The position numbers were made by a program, and so were the translations under genes. This document shows positions 1-5,696 of a stretch of 5,696 nucleotides of DNA, in pieces. The DNA is from Neptuniibacter sp. (GTDB taxonomy: Bacteria; Pseudomonadota; Gammaproteobacteria; Pseudomonadales; Balneatricaceae): the NCBI GenBank assembly GCA_030149405.1, contig JASBRM010000033.1:1-5696 (forward strand), written 5' to 3'. The stretch's first letter is position 1. Each line of letters begins with the position of its first letter. The notes below the pieces were generated by a model, which was not told the DNA's origin, ran no database searches, and was given only the letters and a program-made list of their open reading frames with translations.

Positions 1-41
1 GCCTGACGCATATCTGGAGCAAAAAAGCGTTTAACCTTCAT
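1..41 (-). CDS. flhF: FlhF, flagellar placement GTPase (N-terminal fragment, runs off left edge)
   Basis: Only the first 13 codons are visible; they read MKVKRFFAPDMRQ, the characteristic start of FlhF. FlhF is an SRP-family GTPase that sets the position and number of polar flagella; its GTPase domain lies outside the window. The gene follows flhA by 41 bp in the same direction, the usual flhA-flhF order in polar flagellates. An in-frame ATG two codons upstream (at 47) is less likely: the AAGGG ribosome site touches it directly, whereas it sits 6 nt before the ATG at 41. The call rests on the N-terminal motif plus the context. Confidence 0.9.
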   Translation of the reverse strand, partial: MKVKRFFAPDMRQ

Positions 42-47
42 AGCCAT

Positions 48-52
48 CCCTT
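48..52 (-). promoter_or_regulatory. Ribosome binding site deciding the flhF start
   Basis: AAGGG on the minus strand lies 6 nt upstream of the ATG at 41. It directly abuts the alternative in-frame ATG at 47, so it supports the start at 41. No promoter-like element is evident in the 41 bp between flhA and flhF, so flhF is probably co-transcribed with flhA. Confidence 0.6.
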
Positions 53-82
53 ATCAACCGGATCAAAGCCAAGTAACAATAA

Positions 83-2191
83 TTACGCACTTACTTCACC
101 CCCAACGGTTGCCACAATAGTCACCTTTTTGTTCTCAGGAATTTCCTGGTAAGAAAGCACATGAATCTGATGCTCTCCATAACGTACAAATTTCGCCATC
201 AATGGCCTTACAGGGGCAGCCACCAGCAGAACTGAAGGTCGCCCAAGCATCTCTTGCTGAGTTGCCGTCTCAGACAATGAAGCCTGTAATCGTTCTGCCA
301 TACCCGGCTCCAACACCAAACCGTTATCCTGCCCTTGCTGAACAGAGTTCAACAAAATCTGCTCCAACTGCGGTGCCACAGTGATAACAGGCAACTCCGG
401 CTCAGAGCCATTAATGTTCTGCACAATCAGACGCGACAAAGAAACCCTGACAGCCGCCGTAAGCGCCAGCGGGTCCTGCGTTCTGGTTACCGCTTCCGCC
501 AAAGACTCTGCAACCGTCCTAAAGTCCTTAAGCGGAACATGCTCCATCAACAGATTCTGCAATACTTTCAGCAACGCACTGAAGGTCAGTTTCGCTGGAA
601 CCAGCTCTTCTACAAGCTTAGGAGAAGTTTTACTCAGCATATCGAGTAACTGCTGCACTTCTTCATGACCTAATAACTCATGAGCATGAGTTTGCAGCAG
701 CTGATTCATGTGAGTCGCCACGACCGTTGAAGCATCCACTACGGTATAACCCAGCGACTGCGCTTGCTCTTTTTGAGACTGCTCAATCCAGATCGCATCC
801 AGACCAAATGCCGGATCCTTGACCTCTACGCCCTGCAACTTACCAAACACCTGACCCGGGTTAATTGCCAACTCACGATCCGGATATACTTCAGACTCAC
901 CAACAACCACACCCATAAGGGTAATTCGATAACCACCCGGCAGCAGATCCAGGTTATCCCTAATATGTACTGAAGGAACCAGAAAACCCAGATCCTGAGA
1001 CAGCTTCTTCCTAACACCCTTAATCCGGCTCAGAAGCTGACCACCCTGCATTTTGTCCACCATCGGAATCAGTCGATAACCCACCTCCAGGCCGACCATA
1101 TCCACAGGCATCACATCATCCCAGTCCAGCTCCCTTTTCTCGCTCTCATCTTCCTGAGGAAGCGCCGCGCTTTCTTCTTCCTGCGCCTGTTCTTCTGCGA
1201 TTCTTTCCTGCTGTTTTCTATAGATAAACCAAGCTCCACCGCCCGCTGCCGCGGCAAGAGAAAGAAAGGCAACATGCGGCATTCCCGGAATAATACCCAT
1301 GGTGAACATTATGGCTGCCGCAACAGCCAGCGCCTTCGGGGTTGAGAACATCTGCCCCACAACCTGACGACCCATATCATGAGACACGTTCTGCCTTGTC
1401 ACCATGATCGCAGCAGCTGTTGACAGCAACAGCGATGGAACCTGTGCTACCAGACCATCACCAATCGTCAGCAGCGAGTAGAAACGCATTGCCGTTTCAA
1501 AGTCCAGATCGTGCTGCAACATACCAATTGCCAGACCACCCAGCAGGTTTATAACCAGGATCAGAATCCCGGCAACCGCATCGCCTCGCACAAACTTTGA
1601 AGCACCATCCATTGAACCGTAGAAGTCCGCTTCCTCGGTCACCTCTGCACGGCGTGCCCGAGCTTCATCCTGACCGATCAGACCAGCATTAAGATCAGCA
1701 TCAATGGCCATCTGTTTACCCGGCATTGCATCCAGGGTAAAGCGAGCACTTACTTCGGAGATACGCCCTGCACCTTTGGTTACTACAACAAAGTTGATGA
1801 TGATCAGAATCAGGAAGACAACAAAACCCACCACATAGTTACCACCAACAACAACCTCACCAAAGGCTTCAATCACCTTACCCGCAGCATCACCACCCTC
1901 GTGACCGTAGAGCAAAACCACTCGCGTAGACGCAACATTCAACGCCAACCGCAACAAGGTGGCTATCAGGATAATGGTAGGAAAGATCGCGAATTCCAGC
2001 GGACGCTCAGAATAGACACAGACCAGTAGAACAACGATGGAGAGCGCAATATTAAACGTAAAGAACACGTCCAAAAGGAAAGGCGGCACTGGCAGAGTCA
2101 CCATCGCCAGGATAATAAGCAGCAGTAAAGGCACACCAATATTGCCTTTACCCAAACTGCGCATGTTATCCAGAATTACCGCTCGATCCAT
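83..2191 (-). CDS. flhA: FlhA, flagellar type III export apparatus protein
   Basis: FlhA is the largest inner-membrane component of the flagellar export apparatus. It couples proton flow to secretion, and its cytoplasmic domain forms a nine-member ring that docks chaperone-substrate pairs. The 702 residues match the family length. About eight membrane segments occupy residues 20-323. The conserved cytoplasmic loop between them (about 143-171) contains EVSARF, LDAMPGKQMAIDADLNAG and the charged residues R143, R150 and D154. GASKFVRGDAVAG follows, with D204 matching the essential Salmonella Asp208. An acidic, glutamine-rich linker (about 325-360) leads to the cytoplasmic domain, where D459, F462 and T489 match the chaperone-binding dimple of Salmonella FlhA (Asp456, Phe459, Thr490). 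The start MDRAVILDN fits the family; the ribosome site is weak (AGAAG, 8 nt away). Met10 is a less likely alternative start. The gene has its own sigma-54-type promoter and is followed by flhF. Confidence 0.97.
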   Translation of the reverse strand: MDRAVILDNMRSLGKGNIGVPLLLLIILAMVTLPVPPFLLDVFFTFNIALSIVVLLVCVYSERPLEFAIFPTIILIATLLRLALNVASTRVVLLYGHEGGDAAGKVIEAFGEVVVGGNYVVGFVVFLILIIINFVVVTKGAGRISEVSARFTLDAMPGKQMAIDADLNAGLIGQDEARARRAEVTEEADFYGSMDGASKFVRGDAVAGILILVINLLGGLAIGMLQHDLDFETAMRFYSLLTIGDGLVAQVPSLLLSTAAAIMVTRQNVSHDMGRQVVGQMFSTPKALAVAAAIMFTMGIIPGMPHVAFLSLAAAAGGGAWFIYRKQQERIAEEQAQEEESAALPQEDESEKRELDWDDVMPVDMVGLEVGYRLIPMVDKMQGGQLLSRIKGVRKKLSQDLGFLVPSVHIRDNLDLLPGGYRITLMGVVVGESEVYPDRELAINPGQVFGKLQGVEVKDPAFGLDAIWIEQSQKEQAQSLGYTVVDASTVVATHMNQLLQTHAHELLGHEEVQQLLDMLSKTSPKLVEELVPAKLTFSALLKVLQNLLMEHVPLKDFRTVAESLAEAVTRTQDPLALTAAVRVSLSRLIVQNINGSEPELPVITVAPQLEQILLNSVQQGQDNGLVLEPGMAERLQASLSETATQQEMLGRPSVLLVAAPVRPLMAKFVRYGEHQIHVLSYQEIPENKKVTIVATVGGEVSA

Positions 2192-2205
2192 TAGTGCCGC
2201 TTCTA

Positions 2206-2292
2206 CGTCAAAAAAATATCACCTGTACATCTTTCCCACCAAACAAACACTTAGAAAACAGCAATAGGCTTTATAGTGTTATTTTTTTGACG
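2206..2292. repeat. 17 bp inverted repeat in the flhA leader
   Basis: The plus strand at 2206-2222 reads CGTCAAAAAAATATCAC, and the minus strand at 2292-2276 reads CGTCAAAAAAATAACAC. They match at 16 of 17 positions as an inverted pair separated by 53 bp. Both arms are downstream of the sigma-54 element, at roughly +16 to +32 and +86 to +102 of the predicted transcript. They could be two protein-binding sites in opposite orientation or the arms of a long mRNA hairpin next to the flhA ribosome site. Each arm contains a GTCA-N8-like core resembling the FleQ box. The symmetry is direct observation; the role is unknown. Confidence 0.75.
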
Positions 2293-2317
2293 GAAAAGCA
2301 TCTTAAGCAATTATTTT

Positions 2318-2333
2318 TGCAATTTTTACGCCA
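2318..2333 (-). promoter_or_regulatory. Sigma-54 (RpoN) promoter of flhA
   Basis: The minus strand reads TGGCGTAAAAATTGCA. Against the sigma-54 consensus TGGCAC-G-N4-TTGCA, the TGGC of the -24 element and TTGCA of the -12 element match exactly, with correct spacing (GG to GC separated by 10 nt). The element begins on the base after the flhB stop codon (2336-2334) and points toward flhA. The predicted transcription start is near 2307. Flagellar export genes of Pseudomonas and Vibrio, including flhA, are known to be sigma-54-dependent and activated by FleQ/FlrA-type enhancer-binding proteins. The activator in this organism is inferred, not seen. Confidence 0.85.
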
Positions 2334-3476
2334 CTATAGATCAGAATCTTTAAATTCTTCAGGGATTGGAAGTGAGTCCACTTTTATATCAGTAGGCTTC
2401 TCAGCCTGTCTTTCTTTATAGCGCTTAAGCTGAAAGACGTATGCAAGAACCTGGGCCACTGCCATATAGAGACCTGAAGGTATCTCTTCTTCAATTTCAG
2501 TGGAATTATAGATAGCACGAGCAAGAGGCGGCGCTGAAAGCACAGGCACATCATGCTCTTCAGCAACCTCTCTAATCTTAAACGCCAAAAAGTCGACACC
2601 TTTAGCAACCAGCACCGGGGCTCCACGACCTTCTCCGTCATATTTGAGTGCTACCGCATAGTGAGTTGGGTTGGTAATGACAACATCCGCCTCAGGCACC
2701 GACTTCATCATCTGGCGCTGTGCTATTTCACGCTGCAACTGCCTGATACGGCCTTTTACTTCCGGTTTACCTTCAGTGTTCTTTAGCTCATCCTTGACCT
2801 CTTGCAGGGTCATTTTCATCTTTTCTGTGTATTCATAGATCTGATAAGGCACATCCACAGCCGCAATCAGAATTAACACAGCACTCAGAGCCATAAACAC
2901 CCAGACAACAATATCAATGGCTTCTTTAATGGCTGGCCTGGCTTCGAAAGTCGCTAAAGCCAGAATTTCGGATCGTATATTCCACAGAATCAGAATTGCA
3001 AAACCACCCACCAGTGAGAACTTCGCAATCGCTTTAAACAGCTCTACTAAAGCCTTGAGGGAGAACATGCGCTTAATGCCCGCCAACGGACTTATACGAC
3101 TTCCTTTAGGCGCAAGGGATTTGCCGCTGAAATTCCACCCCCCCAGAGCGATAGGTCCAATAAAAGCAGCCACCATAATAATTGAGAAGATACCCGCCAC
3201 ACCTAACAACGCATCCCATGAAGACGACTCAAAGTGAGCAAGCATCTTATTGGTATCAAAAACAGACTGCCGATCGAGGACAAAATTACTTTCCATGATG
3301 CCCAGCATCTTGTCAGCAAGCTGAGCCCCAAACACGAATACTGAAGCCACCGCGGTCATCAGCACCAGCGTTGTCGCCAATTCTTTCGATCGCGGAACGT
3401 CCCCCTTCTCCCTTGCCTCCCGGATTCGCTTGGGTGTGGGGTCTTCTGTTTTTTCCTGACCTGATTCTTCTGCCAT
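2334..3476 (-). CDS. flhB: FlhB, flagellar export specificity switch protein
   Basis: FlhB is the inner-membrane export protein that switches secretion from rod/hook to filament substrates after autocleavage. The 380 residues match the family. The N-terminus has the conserved charged stretch with EKTEDPTPKRI and EKGDVPRSKEL. Four membrane segments follow, at about 35-55, 92-113, 145-168 and 188-208. A charged linker (about 215-260) leads to the cytoplasmic domain with the intact cleavage motif NPTH at 269-272, so autocleavage between N269 and P270 is expected. The conserved C-terminal block (PPLARAIYN, then IPSGLYMAVAQVLAYVFQL) is present, followed by a short acidic tail ending in KDSDL. The ATG lies 9 bp after fliR, and its ribosome site overlaps the fliR stop codon, so translation is probably coupled to fliR. 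The stop codon is directly followed by the sigma-54 element of flhA. Confidence 0.97.
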   Translation of the reverse strand: MAEESGQEKTEDPTPKRIREAREKGDVPRSKELATTLVLMTAVASVFVFGAQLADKMLGIMESNFVLDRQSVFDTNKMLAHFESSSWDALLGVAGIFSIIMVAAFIGPIALGGWNFSGKSLAPKGSRISPLAGIKRMFSLKALVELFKAIAKFSLVGGFAILILWNIRSEILALATFEARPAIKEAIDIVVWVFMALSAVLILIAAVDVPYQIYEYTEKMKMTLQEVKDELKNTEGKPEVKGRIRQLQREIAQRQMMKSVPEADVVITNPTHYAVALKYDGEGRGAPVLVAKGVDFLAFKIREVAEEHDVPVLSAPPLARAIYNSTEIEEEIPSGLYMAVAQVLAYVFQLKRYKERQAEKPTDIKVDSLPIPEEFKDSDL

Positions 3477-3483
3477 ACCCAGA

Positions 3484-3488
3484 CCTTA
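3484..3488 (-). promoter_or_regulatory. Ribosome binding site of flhB overlapping the fliR stop
   Basis: TAAGG on the minus strand includes the fliR TAA stop (3488-3486) and lies 7 nt upstream of the flhB ATG. It is a moderate Shine-Dalgarno match. A ribosome finishing fliR would sit on the flhB initiation region, which suggests translational coupling. Confidence 0.55.
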
Positions 3489-4259
3489 AAGAAAAAGATT
3501 CTCTATATAATCAAGCACAAAACTGGAGATACGCATGTACTGATCCAGAAAACCACCAAGATTAACCCAGTTAATAAACAAACCAAGCACCATGGTAAAT
3601 GGGAAACCAACCGCAAGAATATTCAGCTGCGGCGCGGCACGAGACATGATACCAAACGCCATATTCACCACCAGCAGCGCAGTGACCGCAGGCAAAGCCA
3701 TCAGAAAGGCTGCTGAAAACATCCAACTCCCGGCAATCACTACTTTCCAATAACTGAGTCGATCAATCGCCTCAAAGGCCACCGGCACCACATCAAAGCT
3801 TCTCACAATCACTTCAATCATAATCAAATGTCCATTAAGTGCCACAAACAACATCATGATCAAAGTAAGATAAAACTGACCCAGCATAACCACCGAAATC
3901 CCGTTGGCAGGATCCGTCATAGACGCAAAACCCAGACCCATCTGCATAGCGATCATCTGACCACCCAAAACAAATATCTGGTAAAAGATCTGAAAGAGAA
4001 AACCCAGCAAAGCCCCTATCAGAATTTGCTGAGCGATAATTAAATAAGAGTTAAAGCTCAACCCTTCAAAATCAGGCATTTCAGGTAACAGTGGCGATAC
4101 TACAACTGTCACTACAATCGCCAGCATCAAACGAATTCTTACATTTAGAAGCTGGCTACCCAGCAAAGGTACCGCCATAAAAAAGGAAGCAACCCTGAAC
4201 AAAGGCCACAAAAATGCAGTTACCCACTGCTCGATCTCACTAACACTGATCTCTAGCAA
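3486..4259 (-). CDS. fliR: FliR, flagellar export gate protein (TTG start)
   Basis: FliR is the single-copy subunit of the FliP5-FliQ4-FliR1 export gate at the centre of the basal body. The 257 residues match the family. The sequence is almost wholly hydrophobic, with about six membrane-inserted helices. Conserved blocks are VPLLGSQLLNVRIRLMLA (about 30-47), MQMGLGFASMTDPANG (about 105-120) and RAAPQLNILAVGFPF (about 207-221). The start codon is TTG at 4259. The in-frame stop of fliQ lies only two codons upstream, the next in-frame ATG would remove 27 conserved residues, and MLE-x-S fits the usual FliR N-terminus, so TTG is well supported. The ribosome site is poor (GGG, 9 nt upstream, inside the end of fliQ), implying low or coupled initiation. 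Confidence 0.96.
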   Translation of the reverse strand: MLEISVSEIEQWVTAFLWPLFRVASFFMAVPLLGSQLLNVRIRLMLAIVVTVVVSPLLPEMPDFEGLSFNSYLIIAQQILIGALLGFLFQIFYQIFVLGGQMIAMQMGLGFASMTDPANGISVVMLGQFYLTLIMMLFVALNGHLIMIEVIVRSFDVVPVAFEAIDRLSYWKVVIAGSWMFSAAFLMALPAVTALLVVNMAFGIMSRAAPQLNILAVGFPFTMVLGLFINWVNLGGFLDQYMRISSFVLDYIENLFL

Positions 4260-4265
4260 GTTGAG

Positions 4266-4535
4266 TTACCCAATCACATAAGGGATGTTTTTCACCAAAG
4301 TGGTGAAATGTTCGGTCAATTTGTTAAGGATCCAGGGCCCAGCCCACATAATTACTAGAATCGTAATCAAAAGACGAGGAAGAAAGCTTAATGTCTGCTC
4401 GTTAATCTGGGTCGCTGCCTGAAAGGTAGAAACCACAAGACCCACAATCAAACTCGGAACGATAATTACCGAAACCAGCAACACTATCAGCCAGAACGCT
4501 TCACCGAACAAACCGAGCACAACTTCTGGTGTCAT
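4266..4535 (-). CDS. fliQ: FliQ, flagellar export gate protein
   Basis: FliQ is the small export gate subunit, present in four copies around FliP and FliR and helping to close the gate. The 89 residues match the family exactly. Two hydrophobic hairpin helices (about 14-37 and 53-75) flank the conserved loop FQAATQINEQTLSFLPR (38-54), the family hallmark. The ATG at 4535 has a strong ribosome site. The gene starts 27 bp after fliP ends and stops 6 bp before the TTG of fliR, which is in the same reading frame. Confidence 0.97.
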   Translation of the reverse strand: MTPEVVLGLFGEAFWLIVLLVSVIIVPSLIVGLVVSTFQAATQINEQTLSFLPRLLITILVIMWAGPWILNKLTEHFTTLVKNIPYVIG

Positions 4536-4540
4536 ATCCG

Positions 4541-4547
4541 CCCTCCT
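4541..4547 (-). promoter_or_regulatory. Strong ribosome binding site of fliQ
   Basis: AGGAGGG on the minus strand sits 5 nt before the fliQ ATG, in the 27 bp gap after fliP. It is one of the two strongest Shine-Dalgarno matches in this window. Confidence 0.75.
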
Positions 4548-4562
4548 GTGAGTGTTTAGTTT

Positions 4563-5315
4563 CTATATTCCAAAACTGGCAGCCAAAGTACCAATCACTA
4601 ATGCCCAACCATCCACTAAAACAAATAGCATGATTTTAAAAGGTAGTGAAATAATGATCGGCGACAACATCATCATACCCATTGCCATCAAGACACTGGC
4701 AACCACCAAGTCTATTACCAGAAACGGTATAAAAAGCATAAAACCAATCTGAAACGCCGTTTTAAGCTCACTGGTAACAAAAGCCGGAACCAAGACAGTG
4801 AATGGAATCTGATCTGCAGTTTCAACCGCAGGCGTATTGGATATTCGCATGAACAGATCCAGATCACTCTCACGGGTCTGCAACATCATAAATTCCCTGA
4901 AAGGACCACTGGCGACTTGCAAGGTTTCCAGAACTCCACGCTCCTCATTTACGTAAGGCTGCACTGCCTCTACATAAACTTTATCCAGCACAGGGGACAT
5001 AATGAACAAGGTTAAAAACATCGCCATACCAACCATAATTTGGTTCGACGGCGTTTGTTGCAGACCCAGAGCCTGCCTTAAAATCGCAAACACAATGATG
5101 ATTCGCGCAAAAGAAGTCATCATCATGACCATTGCTGGCAGGAACGTCAGCATGGTCATCAGAATCAGAATCTGCAGTGTCACACTGTAGTTATCCTGAC
5201 CATCTTCACCTGTAGTAACAGTAACAGCAGGAATACCTACATCAGCCGCCCAGCCCACTGATGGCATAACAGCAATCAAACCCAGAAGAGCGGAACTTAA
5301 TAGTCTAGGAAGCAT
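4563..5315 (-). CDS. fliP: FliP, flagellar export gate protein with signal peptide
   Basis: FliP forms the five-copy core of the flagellar export gate. Its 250 residues match the family. An N-terminal hydrophobic segment (about 4-19) ends at VGWA-AD, a plausible signal peptidase site near residue 23; a cleaved signal peptide is known for FliP. Conserved blocks are [23 protein letters not shown] (about 53-75, membrane), [11 protein letters not shown] (83-93), the periplasmic PFREFM and TRESDLDLF (138-155), and a methionine-rich segment near 210-216. That segment matches the region that forms the gate's methionine gasket in Salmonella. The C-terminus ([19 protein letters not shown]) is typical. 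The ATG overlaps the end of fliO by 11 bp and follows a strong ribosome site lying inside fliO, so the start is secure. Confidence 0.98.
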   Translation of the reverse strand: MLPRLLSSALLGLIAVMPSVGWAADVGIPAVTVTTGEDGQDNYSVTLQILILMTMLTFLPAMVMMMTSFARIIIVFAILRQALGLQQTPSNQIMVGMAMFLTLFIMSPVLDKVYVEAVQPYVNEERGVLETLQVASGPFREFMMLQTRESDLDLFMRISNTPAVETADQIPFTVLVPAFVTSELKTAFQIGFMLFIPFLVIDLVVASVLMAMGMMMLSPIIISLPFKIMLFVLVDGWALVIGTLAASFGI

Positions 5316-5696
5316 CGCCGCCTCCCTTCTGTTTTGACATAGCCTCGCTTAAGCGATGAGCAAAGCCTTTCCCCGCCTCTTCCGGCTCAACCACCGGCTC
5401 ATCGAAAGATTGCAAATGCGAAACCCGGCCTGGGGCCACACCCAGAAGCATCTGTTTATCCCCCACCTGTACCAGCACAGCCTTTTCACGAGTACCCAGA
5501 GGCATAACACCCAGTACACGCATATTTTTACTGACAGGAGCGATTCCAGAGAATCGGCGTAAAGCCCAGGAGATCGAAAGGATCAGCACAACCACCAGTA
5601 CCAACCCTAGTAAGAGTTGCATAAGCGCCTGAGCTGAGAACGGTTCCTGATAAGCCGGAGTGAGGGATGCTTTTGCGGCAGACGAACTATCTGCCG
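5305..5696 (-). CDS. fliO: FliO, flagellar export gate assembly protein (5' end off right edge)
   Basis: FliO is a small membrane protein that supports FliP complex assembly. The visible 129 residues begin in an alanine/serine-rich, probably periplasmic stretch ([20 protein letters not shown]). They continue with one membrane helix (about [19 protein letters not shown]) and a cytoplasmic domain with [20 protein letters not shown] and [10 protein letters not shown], typical of FliO. The frame stays open to the window edge, so the real start is outside. The ATG at 5622 would start directly at the membrane helix and drop the upstream segment that FliO proteins usually have. The stop overlaps the fliP start by 11 bp, linking their translation. 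FliO is poorly conserved, so the name rests on the domain pattern plus its position before fliP. Confidence 0.92.
   Translation of the reverse strand, partial: ADSSSAAKASLTPAYQEPFSAQALMQLLLGLVLVVVLILSISWALRRFSGIAPVSKNMRVLGVMPLGTREKAVLVQVGDKQMLLGVAPGRVSHLQSFDEPVVEPEEAGKGFAHRLSEAMSKQKGGGDAS
5321..5328 (-). promoter_or_regulatory. Strong ribosome binding site of fliP inside fliO
   Basis: AAGGGAGG on the minus strand lies 5 nt before the fliP ATG and falls within the last codons of fliO, where it encodes part of the lysine/glycine-rich tail (KGGGDAS). It fixes the fliP start and suggests that fliP is initiated well on its own as well as by coupling. Confidence 0.75.

Larger units (their letters stand above)
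2192..2333 (-). other. flhB-flhA intergenic region and flhA leader
   Basis: This is the only sizeable non-coding gap in the window (142 bp) and it is visibly more AT-rich than the genes. It holds a sigma-54-type promoter at its upstream end and a 17 bp inverted repeat, and it ends in a weak ribosome site (AGAAG, 8 nt before the flhA ATG). If the promoter is used, transcription would begin near 2307 and the flhA leader would be about 116 nt, much longer than the other gaps here. I see no convincing open reading frame or GC-rich terminator hairpin for the upstream flhB transcript, so some read-through from fliO-flhB into flhA is possible. Confidence 0.7.

Noticed and set aside
335..649. Plus-strand open frames opposite flhA (for example 202-384, 335-649, 381-668, 764-973)
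   Set aside because: They lie opposite a strongly conserved flhA, show no recognisable protein features and have no matching ribosome sites; they are shadows of the real gene.
2206..2222. T-run on the minus strand as an intrinsic terminator
   Set aside because: The seven T residues are not preceded by a GC-rich hairpin and are followed at once by the flhA ribosome site, so termination here is unlikely.
2271..2292. A sigma-70-like -10 box (TATAAA on the minus strand near 2275)
   Set aside because: No good -35 element is found at the right distance, and the nearby sigma-54 element is a far better match.
2037..2421. Plus-strand open frames crossing the flhB-flhA gap
   Set aside because: They extend into antisense of flhA and flhB, contain no recognised domain and have no convincing ribosome site. 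The gap is better explained as promoter plus leader.
2917..3237. Plus-strand open frame of 106 codons opposite flhB
   Set aside because: It is antisense to conserved FlhB membrane segments, and its composition is explained by the complementary strand. No promoter or ribosome site was recognised.
5305..5622. A complete 105-residue FliO starting at the ATG at 5622
   Set aside because: The frame remains open upstream to the window edge and encodes a plausible periplasmic segment. Starting at 5622 would leave the protein beginning in the membrane helix, without an evident ribosome site.
1..5696. CRISPR arrays, tRNA or rRNA genes, insertion sequences, phage genes
   Set aside because: Nearly the whole window is accounted for by intact flagellar genes; no repeat arrays, transposase motifs or RNA gene signatures were seen.

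Overview
This window is a gammaproteobacterial flagellar gene block, and every gene lies on the minus strand. Read in the direction of transcription (right to left), it holds fliO (5' end cut off by the right edge), fliP, fliQ, fliR, flhB, flhA and the first 13 codons of flhF (cut off by the left edge). The order fliOPQR-flhB, then flhA-flhF, with a sigma-54-type promoter between the two blocks, is the arrangement of polarly flagellated Gammaproteobacteria such as Pseudomonas, Vibrio and marine Oceanospirillales relatives. FlhF, the polar flagellum placement GTPase, points the same way. The genus cannot be fixed from sequence reading alone.

Layout: positions 5696-2334 carry a tightly packed set of genes. 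fliO and fliP overlap by 11 bp, fliP-fliQ are 27 bp apart, fliQ-fliR 6 bp, and fliR-flhB 9 bp. A 142 bp AT-rich non-coding gap (2192-2333) follows. It starts directly after the flhB stop codon with a textbook sigma-54 -24/-12 element and ends at the flhA start. Inside it is a 17 bp inverted repeat (16 of 17 positions match) that no coding feature explains. flhA fills 2191-83, and flhF starts at 41 after a 41 bp gap.

Function: FliP, FliQ and FliR form the helical core of the flagellar type III export gate, which FliO helps to assemble. FlhB wraps the gate and switches substrate specificity by cleaving itself at an NPTH motif. FlhA is the proton-coupled export component with a cytoplasmic ring for chaperone-substrate docking. 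FlhF places the assembly at the cell pole. All visible key residues are intact and nothing looks broken.

This is an ordinary core region and I see no new biological system. The points worth a second look are regulatory: the sigma-54 promoter touching the flhB stop codon, the inverted repeat with FleQ-box-like arms in the flhA leader, fliR starting with TTG in the same frame as fliQ, and ribosome-binding-site strengths that rank in the order of FliP/FliQ/FliR copy number.
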